Below, one piece after another: positions 18,983 through 27,605 of a stretch of DNA of 64,000 nt. The stretch spans positions 2,249,725 through 2,313,724 of the forward strand of contig NZ_JH980292.1 in the NCBI RefSeq assembly GCF_000314005.1, in the 5' to 3' direction. The DNA is from Spirulina subsalsa PCC 9445. Its GTDB lineage: Bacteria > Cyanobacteriota > Cyanobacteriia > Cyanobacteriales > Spirulinaceae. The notes under the pieces were generated by a model that worked only from the letters and a program-made list of their open reading frames with translations, ran no database searches and had not been told where the DNA came from. A program made the position numbers and the translations under genes. Numbering within the stretch: position 1 is the first letter of the stretch; each line of letters starts with the position of its first letter.

Positions 18983-20079
18983 TTAACCAGGTGGCACTAG
19001 CTCTCTAAACCAGTGTACATAGCTAATTTTTTGACACATAAACGCCTGTAAATATCGCAATTTATCCAATAAAGATTTACCGAACTCTGTCGGTATCTTG
19101 AGCATATTTAGAAGTAAATAGGCAATCAGACAACTATAAATCTGGATTTCAATTCCGTTGATATTTTTAGGGATGAGGCGATCTAATTTGAGGTGCATCT
19201 TTAAAAATTTCCAAAGCAACTCAATTGACCAACGCAAACGATAAAACTCGGCAATTTCTTCTGAGCTAACTCCTCCTTCTCCCGTCTCGGGTAAGTTCGT
19301 TACTAATCGAAACTCAGTCTTTTTCTCTAAGTCGCTAAAACTCACGACTCTAGCTTCAATTTGTTCGCGACCTTGGCCTAGTAACAATTGCCATTATCTA
19401 GGAAAGTTAAGTGAACATTGTTCCTAATTCTCAGAACGAAGTAGCGATCCTTCAACTTTTGTAACAGGGCAATTTGAATTAGGCTAAAAAAGCCTCTATC
19501 CATTATTCCAACGCCATTAGCTGGAATTGATTCTAGGGTTGTATCGCCATATTTATAGTCATGACCTTGACCAAAATGAAGGAAGAGTCCGCCTGGAATT
19601 CCGGTGAAGAGATTTAGACCCGCAAAAAGCTTGACTTGGTGAACTTCTTGATGCCAGAGTAACTTACTGGTGAGAGTGACAATGGTTGAATCTAAGGGAA
19701 AAAGTTGTAGCTGATTGGATGGAATCTTATTCTGTTTAAGAAACTGTTGTGTTAGATGAACCCACAATTGATAAAAAATTTGAGGATCGCGATACTTACT
19801 GGCTTTAGAAAAGGTGGAAATATCAACAGACTCCCCCATAATATTAAGCCTCTTGAAGAGACTTCTCATACTGGTTTGACTCTGGTCAAGAACAAATTCA
19901 AGCCAAATGGAAACGAATTTAAAAGTATTTAAGACGGGATAGTCATCTTGAGGCAAATGACCGAGGCATTGTTTGACAATTTGAGGAAAGTTGGATAGAA
20001 TCAAGGGATTAGTTTTTTTAAAAAAGTAAGCCCCTATTTTAAAACAATAGGGGCTTTTTGTCAAGTTTTTTACTAACAT
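18983..20079 (-). pseudogene. IS4-family DDE transposase in two frames
   Basis: The first frame (20079 to 19378, 233 aa) has the catalytic Asp in PLDSTIVTL and the second Asp in GIMDRGFFS. The second frame (19387 to 18983) has the Y-2-R-3-E-6-K signature in FYRLRWSIELLWKFLK. The break is at about 19380, where the second frame is -1 relative to the first; no classical slippery heptamer is visible, so this is more likely a mutation than programmed frameshifting. A terminator-like hairpin lies in the first 20 codons. Confidence 0.82.
20030..20059 (+). terminator. Intrinsic terminator hairpin inside the transposase 5' coding region
   Basis: GCCCCTATT (20030-20038) pairs with AATAGGGGC (20046-20054), followed by TTTTT on the plus strand; a T-run also lies on the other side. 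It would stop readthrough entering from rloB-side transcription on the plus strand and would fold in the transposase mRNA near its start. Confidence 0.65.
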
Positions 20080-20233
20080 TCAACACTTCTGCTCAGCAAC
20101 ATCTTTAGGGACGCGAAAACTTCTAAAGTAGTTGGGTTCAGTTTTCTCTCCTTCGCACACAATCAAAAATCTCTGCCTGACTTCTTTAGTGTCAACTTTT
20201 CTAGGAGAGTATCCACGAGAATACGGCTTTCTT

Positions 20234-21520
20234 TTAGACATTGGATTCAATCAAGCGATTCAGATTGCCAATATATGGAATTGCACCATATCTCCCCTTA
20301 ATATAGTTACTTTCGAAAGATTCATCATTACTTATTTTGTACTCTGCAAGAGAGTATAAGTCTGTTGCGCTGTATCTATTCTTTTCAGTAAACCAAATCT
20401 GATCTCTACGAAAGATTTTATTACTGAGCAAGTTAGTATCATGAGTCATGAAAATTAGCTGGCCATTGTTTGGGTTTGCCTCCCTGGAGTTAAACAGCTT
20501 AACAATCGCAAGGCTAATTAAAGGATGAAGCCTTGCATCAAACTCATCAATAATTAGAATCTCTCCTTCTTTAAGAGCAGTTACGAGAGGTCCAGCTAAT
20601 GCAAAAACCTTTTTTGCACCTTCAGATTCATGGTTTTCTAAATTAAATTCTTCAATAGACTTGTAGTTTCCATCGGCATCAAATTTTCGATGAGAAATAC
20701 CTATTGAGGTTGCTTTACCTCCTGCTTCTTTAACAATAAGCCTCTTAAGCTCATCTGGCATTTCGTCGGGTAGCAAGTCAATTGTGAAATCTTCCTGTTC
20801 AACTTGTATCTCGCTAATCCCTAGATCTAGCTTCTTGATCAATTGAACAATATCAGCCTTATTCTTATCGTTTATAAAACATTTGACTGTATAATTTAGG
20901 TAAGCTCCATCATGAAGACCTGAAATAATATTTAACTTATCCGTTATCCATTCTAGAATTCTTTCCGCTATTTCAACGTTAAATTGAGCAGAAACAGAAA
21001 GGAAGAGTGCATTGCTTCTAGTTCTTTGCTGAACACCGTCAGCATTGTAGACTTTAGATGATTTAATGCTATCAAGTTGACGTTCAAATAGGCTCGTTTC
21101 CCTTATGTTAGGAACATAAAATAGCCACTCCGATATTACTCTCTTCTGAGTTGCTTCAAAGCCATATCTATACTTTCGTCCATCCATCAAAAATGCTAAC
21201 TCAAAGTATGATGGCTTTCCCTCAGTTTCTGTACTGAGCCTAAAAGGTTCTACCTTTATTTCATCTATGCTTTGAGTCTCTTTAGACGAATTGATCATAA
21301 ACCATTTCATGAAGCTTAAGCCTCTAGCAAGATTACTTTTGCCACTGGCATTTGCTCCATATATGGCAGAGGTCTTAAGCAGTTTCAGTTCTTCATCTAT
21401 CTCAAAAGTGTTGTTTGTATCAATACTCTTTTCTTTTGACACAAAATTTGCTGCCACCATACTAAAGGTGACTCGATCTTTGAATGACCTGTAATTACCA
21501 ACACTAAATTCGATAAGCAT
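20234..21520 (-). CDS. rloA: RloA-family AAA ATPase (SMC/OLD-like ATP-binding protein)
   Basis: The 428-residue product starts MLIEFSVGNYRSFKDR and has Walker A IYGANASGKSNL near residue 55. Late in the protein are Walker B GEILIIDEFDARLHP, the LISLAIVKLFN helix and the D-loop/H-switch FMTHDTNLL, the pattern of ABC/OLD-type DNA-associated ATPases. RloA is paired with RloB in loci near restriction systems and is thought to act in phage defence. It overlaps rloB by 8 bp (ATGTCTAA), implying coupled translation. It is intact while rloB is not. Confidence 0.88.
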   Translation of the reverse strand: MLIEFSVGNYRSFKDRVTFSMVAANFVSKEKSIDTNNTFEIDEELKLLKTSAIYGANASGKSNLARGLSFMKWFMINSSKETQSIDEIKVEPFRLSTETEGKPSYFELAFLMDGRKYRYGFEATQKRVISEWLFYVPNIRETSLFERQLDSIKSSKVYNADGVQQRTRSNALFLSVSAQFNVEIAERILEWITDKLNIISGLHDGAYLNYTVKCFINDKNKADIVQLIKKLDLGISEIQVEQEDFTIDLLPDEMPDELKRLIVKEAGGKATSIGISHRKFDADGNYKSIEEFNLENHESEGAKKVFALAGPLVTALKEGEILIIDEFDARLHPLISLAIVKLFNSREANPNNGQLIFMTHDTNLLSNKIFRRDQIWFTEKNRYSATDLYSLAEYKISNDESFESNYIKGRYGAIPYIGNLNRLIESNV

Positions 21521-21788
21521 AGCTCATCCCCTACCTTAATCTAGAAATCTGTGAAAAAATCACACATTCCCACATTAAGCATAGCAACAATTGGCTTGGA
21601 ATGTTAAGGCATAAGATTGTCTTATGCAGTTCATGAGTACTAAAAAAGCTATAAAATATAATTAATATTTATAAATAAATTAAAAAGATGAGTGAACTGA
21701 TTTTCACTTCTAAGGTATCCGGAGGCTACCCTAAATGGGTAGCCTTCGGCAAGCTAACACTGCGCTAGTGCGGACGGCACAGAGGTTA
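21521..21788. other. AT-rich spacer with hairpins
   Basis: A 268-bp spacer. GGCTACC-CTAAAT-GGGTAGCC at 21724-21744 and ACTGCGCTAGTGCGG nearby form stems that could end the HNH transcript (minus strand) or the element to its right. The promoter of rloA lies in the AT-rich part near 21640-21690 or closer to 21521. Confidence 0.4.
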
Positions 21789-22064
21789 TCACGTAAACCG
21801 CCGCTTAAAGCGGGGATCTAGATAATGTTTCTTGCGGCGATTGCAGGGACGACAAAGGGTTTGTAGGTTGCTAAGGTCATTTGTTCCCCCCTTCGCCAGA
21901 GGGATAATATGATCCACTTCTAAATTTTGGGTGCTGCCACAACTACGACAGCATCCACCATCACGATTTAATACAAACTGTCTGACCTCGGGGGGCATTT
22001 TGATGCGGGGGCTTTTTTCCATTGTTAAATTGATTTGTTGAATTAATTTGAACTTCTCTATCAA
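21789..22064 (-). CDS. HNH endonuclease
   Basis: A 91-residue nuclease of the small stand-alone HNH type. The domain spans about residues 25-85 with the zinc-knuckle cysteines in CCRSCGS and CRPCNRRK, and the catalytic core NLEVDHIIPLAKGGTNDLSN. The start may be TTG at 22064 or the Met at 22022 (MEKSPRIKMPPEVRQF). It lies next to rloA on the same strand and may belong to the same defence islet, though such proteins are also common singly in cyanobacteria. Confidence 0.85.
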   Translation of the reverse strand: MIEKFKLIQQINLTMEKSPRIKMPPEVRQFVLNRDGGCCRSCGSTQNLEVDHIIPLAKGGTNDLSNLQTLCRPCNRRKKHYLDPRFKRRFT

Positions 22065-22184
22065 ATGATCAACTTTTATAAAGTTTTCTTACAAGAAATA
22101 ACCTCAACCGTCCATTCTATCAGACGGAGAGAGTCTTATGGGATGACCTTAGAGCAGTCCTAGCTTATTATCTCTTTTAAAGTC

Positions 22185-22226
22185 GTAACACAGACTACAA
22201 AATATTATTTTACCTCGTCTTAATAT
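22185..22226 (+). promoter_or_regulatory. NtcA-activated promoter of the urt operon
   Basis: GTAACACAGACTAC at 22185-22198 is a perfect GTA-N8-TAC NtcA box. It is followed 22 bp later by TAATAT at 22221-22226, a -10 element, the exact geometry of class II NtcA promoters. The urtA ATG is 79 bp downstream. NtcA with 2-oxoglutarate should switch on urea uptake under nitrogen limitation. Confidence 0.85.
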
Positions 22227-22304
22227 TAACCCCTTGACTATGTTGTTGGGTACTCCAGTGAACAAGGACAACAACATTCGCTAGCAAGCTCAAAAGAGGA
22301 GCCT

Positions 22305-23615
22305 ATGGACAAGCAATTTGGTAGACGGAAATTTTTGATTTATGGCTCGGCAGCCCTAGGAACAAGTATTTTATTAAAGGCCTGCGGAAGCACTCCCACG
22401 ACAGGAGATACTACGACGGAAGGATCTGCATCTACCCCAGTTGCAGCTAGTGGAGACACAATTAAAGTAGGGATCTTACACTCCCTCAGCGGCACAATGG
22501 CGATTAGCGAGACAACAGTAGTTGATGCGGAAAAACTCGCCATTAAACAAATTAATGAAGCTGGGGGCGTTTTAGGGAAACAAATCGAGGCTGTTATTGA
22601 AGATGGTGCTTCAGACTGGCCAACTTTTGCCGAAAAAGCAGCTAAACTGATTGATCAGGATAAAGTCGTAACGGTGTTTGGCTGTTGGACTTCTGCGAGT
22701 CGGAAAGCGGTTTTAGATGTCTTTGAATCGAAAAACCATATGTTATGGTATCCCGTCCAATATGAGGGACAAGAATGCTCTAGAAACATTTTCTATACTG
22801 GGGCTGCACCGAACCAACAGATTGAGCCTGCTGTGACTTGGCTCTTGGAGAATAAAGGCAATAAGTTCTTTTTAGTCGGGTCAGACTATGTGTTCCCTCG
22901 CACGGCTAACACGATTATTAAGGAACAGTTAAAAGCCAAGGGTGGCGAGACTGTGGGTGAGGACTATTTACCGTTGGGGAATACGGAAGTTACCCCGATT
23001 ATTACCAAAATTCAGGCGGCTTTACCTGATGGAGGGGTAATTTTTAATACTCTCAATGGTGATAGTAATGTGGCGTTTTTCAAACAGTTACAAGGGGCGG
23101 GATTAACCCCAGACAAGTACCCTGTAATGTCTGTCAGTGTGGCGGAGGAAGAAGTCCAGCAAATTGGGGCGGAGTTCTTAAAAGGACATTATGCCTGTTG
23201 GAATTACTTCCAAACGGTTGAAACACCAAAAAATCAGGAATTTGTGGAGGCTTTCAAAGCAGAGTATGGTCAAAATCGGGTGACGAATGACCCGATGGAA
23301 GCGGCCTATATTATGGTGTACCTGTGGAAACAGGCTGTGGAAAAAGCGGGAACGGCCGATGATCTCGATAAGGTTCGTATGGCGGCCATTGGTCAGGAAT
23401 TTGATGCACCGGAAGGGAAAGTGACGATGAATGTTAATCATCACATCTCAAAAACGGTGCGGGTGGGTCAAGTTCGCGAGGATGGTCTATTTGATATTGT
23501 CTGGTCAACGGAAGGCCCCATTGACCCCTTACCTTGGAATCAATTTGTGCCGGATACCAAGGGATATGGCTGTGATTGGACTGACCCCAATAAGGGCGGC
23601 CGCTATAAGATTTAA
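22305..23615 (+). CDS. urtA: Urea ABC transporter, substrate-binding lipoprotein
   Basis: The periplasmic urea-binding subunit of the high-affinity UrtABCDE system. The 436-residue protein has a twin-arginine-like start [14 protein letters not shown] and a lipobox LLKAC near residue 27, so it is probably lipid-anchored. The mature part is a leucine/amide-type binding fold with [35 protein letters not shown] and the UrtA C terminus [14 protein letters not shown]-type ribosome binding site 7 bp upstream. First gene of the operon behind the NtcA box. Confidence 0.96.
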   Translation: MDKQFGRRKFLIYGSAALGTSILLKACGSTPTTGDTTTEGSASTPVAASGDTIKVGILHSLSGTMAISETTVVDAEKLAIKQINEAGGVLGKQIEAVIEDGASDWPTFAEKAAKLIDQDKVVTVFGCWTSASRKAVLDVFESKNHMLWYPVQYEGQECSRNIFYTGAAPNQQIEPAVTWLLENKGNKFFLVGSDYVFPRTANTIIKEQLKAKGGETVGEDYLPLGNTEVTPIITKIQAALPDGGVIFNTLNGDSNVAFFKQLQGAGLTPDKYPVMSVSVAEEEVQQIGAEFLKGHYACWNYFQTVETPKNQEFVEAFKAEYGQNRVTNDPMEAAYIMVYLWKQAVEKAGTADDLDKVRMAAIGQEFDAPEGKVTMNVNHHISKTVRVGQVREDGLFDIVWSTEGPIDPLPWNQFVPDTKGYGCDWTDPNKGGRYKI

Positions 23616-23757
23616 CGGTCGGGTTTTGGGTGAAAGAAGGGTGAATTTTGGTCATCCTTCTTTTCCTTTTTGTGGTGTGGGGTTGGGAGGGTGTTGGGTT
23701 ACGCTTTTCCTATGCCTAACCTATGGGGTTTTGTTGGTTGTTTTGAGATTTTTTTGC

Positions 23758-24924
23758 ATGGTTTTACAGCTAGTACAAGGTTTATTTAATGGCCTCAGTA
23801 TTGGGTCGGTGTTGTTGGTGGTTGCTCTCGGTCTAGCCATTGTGTTTGGCTTGATGGGGGTGATTAATTTGGCTCACGGGGAGTTAATGATGCTGGGGGC
23901 CTATACCACGTTTGTGGTGCAAAATACCTTTAGACCCTTGGGAGAGCCTATTTTTAGTTTTTATATTTTGGCCGCGTTACCGATGGCGTTTTTAGTGGCG
24001 GCGTTGGTGGGGTTGATTTTAGAACGGGGGGTGATTCGCTTCCTCTATGGACGACCGCTAGAAACGCTGCTGGCCACTTGGGGGGTGAGTCTCATTTTGC
24101 GCCAATTTGTGCGGAGTGTGAATGGGTCATTGGCGATGGGTTTAGGGGTCTTTTGCCTGTTGTTTTTTGGCGCGTGGGTGGTTCTCTATCGGTTGCGTCC
24201 CGATTGGCCTCGGATCCGAAATTGGGTGTTGTGGGGGGTGGGGATTTTATCTGGTGCGATCGCCTTTTTCACCCACAATCTATTAGAAGCTAACCCCACC
24301 TTTAGCACTCTCTGGTTTAGCGCGAGAAACGTCGATGTTACCGCCCCCCCTTGGTTACGGGGTGGGATTCCTTTGGGCAATTTTCAACTCCCCTACGCCC
24401 GAATTTTCATTATTATCTTGACGCTGTTCTGTGTGGTAGGGATTTATTTGTTCCTCAATCGGTCGAATTGGGGGTTACGGATTCGCGCTGTCACCCAAAA
24501 CCGCAATATGAGCGCCTGCCTTGGGATTCCCACGGATCGGGTGGATGCGTTAACTTTTGCCTTGGGATCTGGTTTAGCGGGTTTGGCAGGGGTTGCGATC
24601 GCCTTATTGGGTTCGGTCGGCCCCAACACCGGACAGAACTACATTGTAGATGCTTTTATGGTGGTGGTAGTGGGGGGAGTGGGTAATCTCTTCGGCACCA
24701 TTATTGCGGCGATGGCCATTGGAATTGTCACCTATTTAATCGGTTCAGGTACCCTTGCGGCGTTACTTTTACCCATTGATGCCTTAAAACCGATTACTGA
24801 GTTTTTCCTCTTCTTTGCTACTACTAGCATGGCTAAGGTGATGGTTTTTGCCCTGATTATTGCCTTTCTCCAGTTCAAACCGGCGGGAATTTTTGCCCCC
24901 AAAGGTCGAACGGCTGAACTGTAA
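23758..24924 (+). CDS. urtB: Urea ABC transporter permease UrtB
   Basis: A LivH-type inner-membrane permease, about 388 residues from ATG 23758 (MVLQLVQGLFNGLSIGS). The frame is open upstream to 23431 inside urtA, but homology starts here. It has about nine membrane helices and the family motifs NLAHGELMMLGAY, RPLETLLATWGVS and GLRIRAVTQNRNMSACLGI, the last being the coupling helix that meets the ATPases. Gap to urtA is 142 bp and holds no gene. Confidence 0.94.
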   Translation: MVLQLVQGLFNGLSIGSVLLVVALGLAIVFGLMGVINLAHGELMMLGAYTTFVVQNTFRPLGEPIFSFYILAALPMAFLVAALVGLILERGVIRFLYGRPLETLLATWGVSLILRQFVRSVNGSLAMGLGVFCLLFFGAWVVLYRLRPDWPRIRNWVLWGVGILSGAIAFFTHNLLEANPTFSTLWFSARNVDVTAPPWLRGGIPLGNFQLPYARIFIIILTLFCVVGIYLFLNRSNWGLRIRAVTQNRNMSACLGIPTDRVDALTFALGSGLAGLAGVAIALLGSVGPNTGQNYIVDAFMVVVVGGVGNLFGTIIAAMAIGIVTYLIGSGTLAALLLPIDALKPITEFFLFFATTSMAKVMVFALIIAFLQFKPAGIFAPKGRTAEL

Positions 24925-24990
24925 ATCCATTCTCCAATCTTCATTTTCCCAATTCCCTAGTCCCCCTGTTCCCTGTTTCGTCTAAATCCA

Positions 24991-26166
24991 ATGACAGTAG
25001 AGATTTTAAGCAAAAGCCAAAGTCAGAAACGAGAGCGAAAGCGGCAGTTTTTGCTAGAAGGCATTGCCCTTGTTGCGATCGCCATCTTGCTGATCGGAGT
25101 GATGCCACTCTGGCTCACCCCCTTTCGTTTGCGCCTCCTCGGGCGGTTTTTGTCCCTTGCCATAGTTGCCCTTGGCATTGACCTAATTTGGGGCTACACG
25201 GGGCTGTTAAGCCTCGGACATGGCATCTTTTTCGCCTTGGGGGGGTATGCGATCGCCATGCACCTACAACTCCAACTTCCTCCCGGACAAATTCCCGACT
25301 TCTTCCCCCTCTATGGAGTCACAGAACTTCCCCTCTTCTGGCAGCCCTTTTATTCCTTCCCCTTCACCCTCTTAGCCATCATCCTGATTCCCAGTTTAGT
25401 GGCAGGCTTTTTAGGCTATCTAGTCTTTCGCAATCGCATCAAAGGGGTTTACTTTTCCATTCTGACTCAAGCCGCCCTGATTGTTTTTTTTAACTTCTTC
25501 AATGGGCAACAAAAACTGATTAACGGGACAAACGGCTTAAAAACAGACACCAATGAATTGTTCGGAGTTGTAGTAAGTTCTCAGCCCGCCCAATTTGCCT
25601 TTTATACAGCCACAATTCTGATTTTAATTTTACTCTATCTCCTCGGTCGATGGCTCACCAGTGGACGTTTTGGCCGTTTATTAATTGCCATCCGAGATGA
25701 TGAAAACCGGGTGCGTTTTTCCGGTTATAATCCCACTACGTTTAAAGTCCTAGTTTTTGCCATCTCTGGCGGGGTTGCAGGGATTTCTGGCGCATTATTC
25801 ACCGTTCAATCGGGTATTATCACCCCCAGCGCGATGGATGTAGCCTTTTCGATTGAAATGGTGATCTGGGTTGCTGTAGGAGGACGGGGAACCTTAGTCG
25901 GAGCTATTTTAGGTGCGTTATTAGTCAACTATGCCCGCACCTTTTTAAGTGAACAATTTGCTGAGGTTTGGCTATTCTTCCAAGGGGCTTTATTCTTAAT
26001 TGTCGTAACCGTCTTACCCGATGGTATTTTAGGCTGGGTTAGAAGTTGGCAATGGGGCAAAGTTCGCGCTTTATTAGGAAGGTCAGAACCCGTTGTCACT
26101 TATCCCAGTTTAGAACAAGATCCAGAAGTGCAGAAAGAACGCCAAGAAATTGGTCAAGACAGTTAA
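24991..26166 (+). CDS. urtC: Urea ABC transporter permease UrtC
   Basis: A LivM-type permease of 391 residues that pairs with UrtB. It has a basic N terminus and about ten helices. Motifs include GYTGLLSLGHGIFFALGGYA, GRWLTSGRFGRLLIAIRDDE with the coupling helix NRVRFSGYNPT, and VAVGGRGTLVGAILGALLVN. The spacer from urtB is 66 bp and holds a CCCCCTGTTCCCTG heptamer block. The gene belongs to the NtcA-driven operon. Confidence 0.95.
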   Translation: MTVEILSKSQSQKRERKRQFLLEGIALVAIAILLIGVMPLWLTPFRLRLLGRFLSLAIVALGIDLIWGYTGLLSLGHGIFFALGGYAIAMHLQLQLPPGQIPDFFPLYGVTELPLFWQPFYSFPFTLLAIILIPSLVAGFLGYLVFRNRIKGVYFSILTQAALIVFFNFFNGQQKLINGTNGLKTDTNELFGVVVSSQPAQFAFYTATILILILLYLLGRWLTSGRFGRLLIAIRDDENRVRFSGYNPTTFKVLVFAISGGVAGISGALFTVQSGIITPSAMDVAFSIEMVIWVAVGGRGTLVGAILGALLVNYARTFLSEQFAEVWLFFQGALFLIVVTVLPDGILGWVRSWQWGKVRALLGRSEPVVTYPSLEQDPEVQKERQEIGQDS

Positions 26167-26334
26167 CAGTAAACCGCCATTTGTAGGTTGGGTGGAGCGA
26201 TAGCGAAACCTAACTTTAGGGAATAGGTAATAGGTAATAAGTAATGGGTAATGGGTAATACTAATCAACTCCCGAATCCCTAGGGCGCAAGCATTGCGCC
26301 CCTACACCGACTCCCGACTCCCAATCCATGAACC
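26167..26334. repeat. Repeat-filled spacer between urtC and urtD
   Basis: Contains the palindromic GTAGGTTGGGTGGAGCGATAGC repeat (26183-26213), GGGTAATA heptamers, and the hairpin TAGGGCGCAAGCATTGCGCC (26281-26300) that is the inverse of copies at 1251 and 1343. Then come ACTCCCG units up to the urtD start. Confidence 0.6.
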
Positions 26335-27429
26335 ATGACAGAAACCATCCTAAAAATTGAAGATTTAACCGTAAGTTTTGATGGATTCAAAGCCATTAAT
26401 AACCTCAACTTGTCCCTCGAAAAAGGGGAATTACGAGTCATTATCGGCCCCAACGGTGCGGGAAAAACAACCCTGCAAGATGTTATTACTGGGAAAGTAC
26501 AACCCACCACCGGGCAAGTTTATTTTAAAGGGCGCAAAATTACCGGACTCGCAGAACATGAAGTTGCCCGCTTAGGGATTGGGCGAAAATTTCAAACGCC
26601 TCGCGTCTATTTAAACCTAACGGTTCGGCAAAATTTAGACCTGGCTTGTAACCGCAATAAAAACTTATTTAGCACCCTATTTAAAACCATTCCTAGCACA
26701 GAAAAACGTCATGTGGTGGGATTATTAGAAACCATTGGGTTAACGGCAAAAGCGGATCTATCAGCAAGTTTGTTATCTCATGGAGAAAAACAAAGACTAG
26801 AAATTGGGATGTTAGTAGCTCAATCTCCTGATTTATTATTAGTAGATGAACCCGTAGCCGGATTAACCGATGAAGAGACGGAAAACATCGGGGCGTTATT
26901 ATTAGCCCTCGCAGAAAGTCACTCTATTATTGTGATTGAACATGATATGGAGTTTGTGCGACAAATTGCCCGACAAGTGACTGTTCTCCATCAAGGTTCT
27001 GTACTTTTTGAGGGGACAATGGATGAGGTACAAAGCAATCCTAATGTCATTGAAGTGTATTTAGGAAAATCCCCTGAATTAACCCCGGAACAGATGAATA
27101 TTTTGCAAGTTATCGCTTTATTTATCGACAGTGACGGGTTATTTGAGATTGATGATAAGCGGCAAATTATCTCAGAAGTTGCCGCGAAATTTGCGGGAGG
27201 TCAAGACCCTACCTTAGTGGAGGAAACCCTACAGTTGTATCTGTCAGAGGAGATAGAATGGGATTATGCGATCGCACAACTCCAGAATTCCCCCGAAAAA
27301 GAGCAAGTTTTAGCCTTAAGTCAGGACATTTTAACCTCTCGCGGCATTGACCCCAGCGAGTGCGAAATTTATCAAACTCTGATGGAACAATTGATGAAAG
27401 AGGATTTGGATGGTGTGTCAGAATTATAG
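26335..27429 (+). CDS. urtD: Urea ABC transporter ATPase UrtD with C-terminal extension
   Basis: A LivG-type ATPase. The first 250 residues hold Walker A GPNGAGKTT near 41, the signature LSHGEKQRLEIG near 149, Walker B LLLVDEPVAGLT near 172 and the H-loop IVIEHDMEFV. UrtD proteins usually end soon after this; here 110 more residues follow (from about 255, after YLGKSPEL). They form an acidic, all-helical domain with VIALFIDSDGLFEIDDKRQI and EEIEWDYAIAQLQ. The extension may be regulatory. Also note TTLQDVITG where TTLMD- is more usual. Confidence 0.94.
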   Translation: MTETILKIEDLTVSFDGFKAINNLNLSLEKGELRVIIGPNGAGKTTLQDVITGKVQPTTGQVYFKGRKITGLAEHEVARLGIGRKFQTPRVYLNLTVRQNLDLACNRNKNLFSTLFKTIPSTEKRHVVGLLETIGLTAKADLSASLLSHGEKQRLEIGMLVAQSPDLLLVDEPVAGLTDEETENIGALLLALAESHSIIVIEHDMEFVRQIARQVTVLHQGSVLFEGTMDEVQSNPNVIEVYLGKSPELTPEQMNILQVIALFIDSDGLFEIDDKRQIISEVAAKFAGGQDPTLVEETLQLYLSEEIEWDYAIAQLQNSPEKEQVLALSQDILTSRGIDPSECEIYQTLMEQLMKEDLDGVSEL

Positions 27430-27453
27430 TGATTTGCCCCTACAATTGTTTAC

Positions 27454-27584
27454 GGTTTTGTTGGGTTTCGCTGTCGCTGCACCCAACCTACGAATTGCAC
27501 ACAACCTACGAATAGCTGATTAGGGTTTTGTTGGGTTTCGCTGTCGCTGCACCCAACCTACGAATTGCACCCAACCTACGAATA
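27454..27584. repeat. Two direct copies of a 62-bp palindromic repeat
   Basis: The unit GGTTTTGTTGGGTTTCGCTG followed by TCGCTGCACCCAACCTACGA and ATTGCAC-CAACCTACGAATA occurs twice with a period of about 70 bp. Each copy can fold because TTGGGT pairs with ACCCAA. Related copies lie at 26183-26213 and 48370-48405. They separate urtD from urtE. Confidence 0.75.
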
Positions 27585-27605
27585 CCATAGGAAAAGTAAT
27601 TGAAA

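Larger units (their letters stand above)
18906..20100. mobile_element. IS4-family-like insertion sequence with 9-bp target duplication
   Basis: The element itself runs 18915-20091 (1,177 bp), bounded by a perfect 14-bp inverted repeat, CAGAAGTGTTGAAT and ATTCAACACTTCTG. The direct repeat CTCAGCAAC flanks it at 18906-18914 and 20092-20100. It carries one DDE transposase gene in two overlapping frames. It sits inside rloB. Confidence 0.9.
18450..20241 (-). pseudogene. rloB: RloB-family protein, split by an IS4-like element
   Basis: Two exon-like pieces of one gene. The first 50 codons start at ATG 20241 (MSKRKPYSRGYSPRK, then RFLIVCEGEKTEPNYF, the RloB N-terminal motif) and break at 20101. The rest resumes at 18905 with IDVKGVGKNPSK and continues with VWCVFDRDSW, NEAFELWYVLHF and NPSTTVHLLV to the stop at 18450. 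Removing the element and one copy of its 9-bp target repeat restores about 201 codons in frame. RloB occurs with the ATPase RloA in defence loci of restriction type. The ATG overlaps the rloA stop by 8 bases. Confidence 0.85.

Noticed and set aside
23431-23757. Long upstream extension of urtB
   Set aside because: It overlaps the end of urtA and has no similarity to permeases; ATG 23758 fits the family start.
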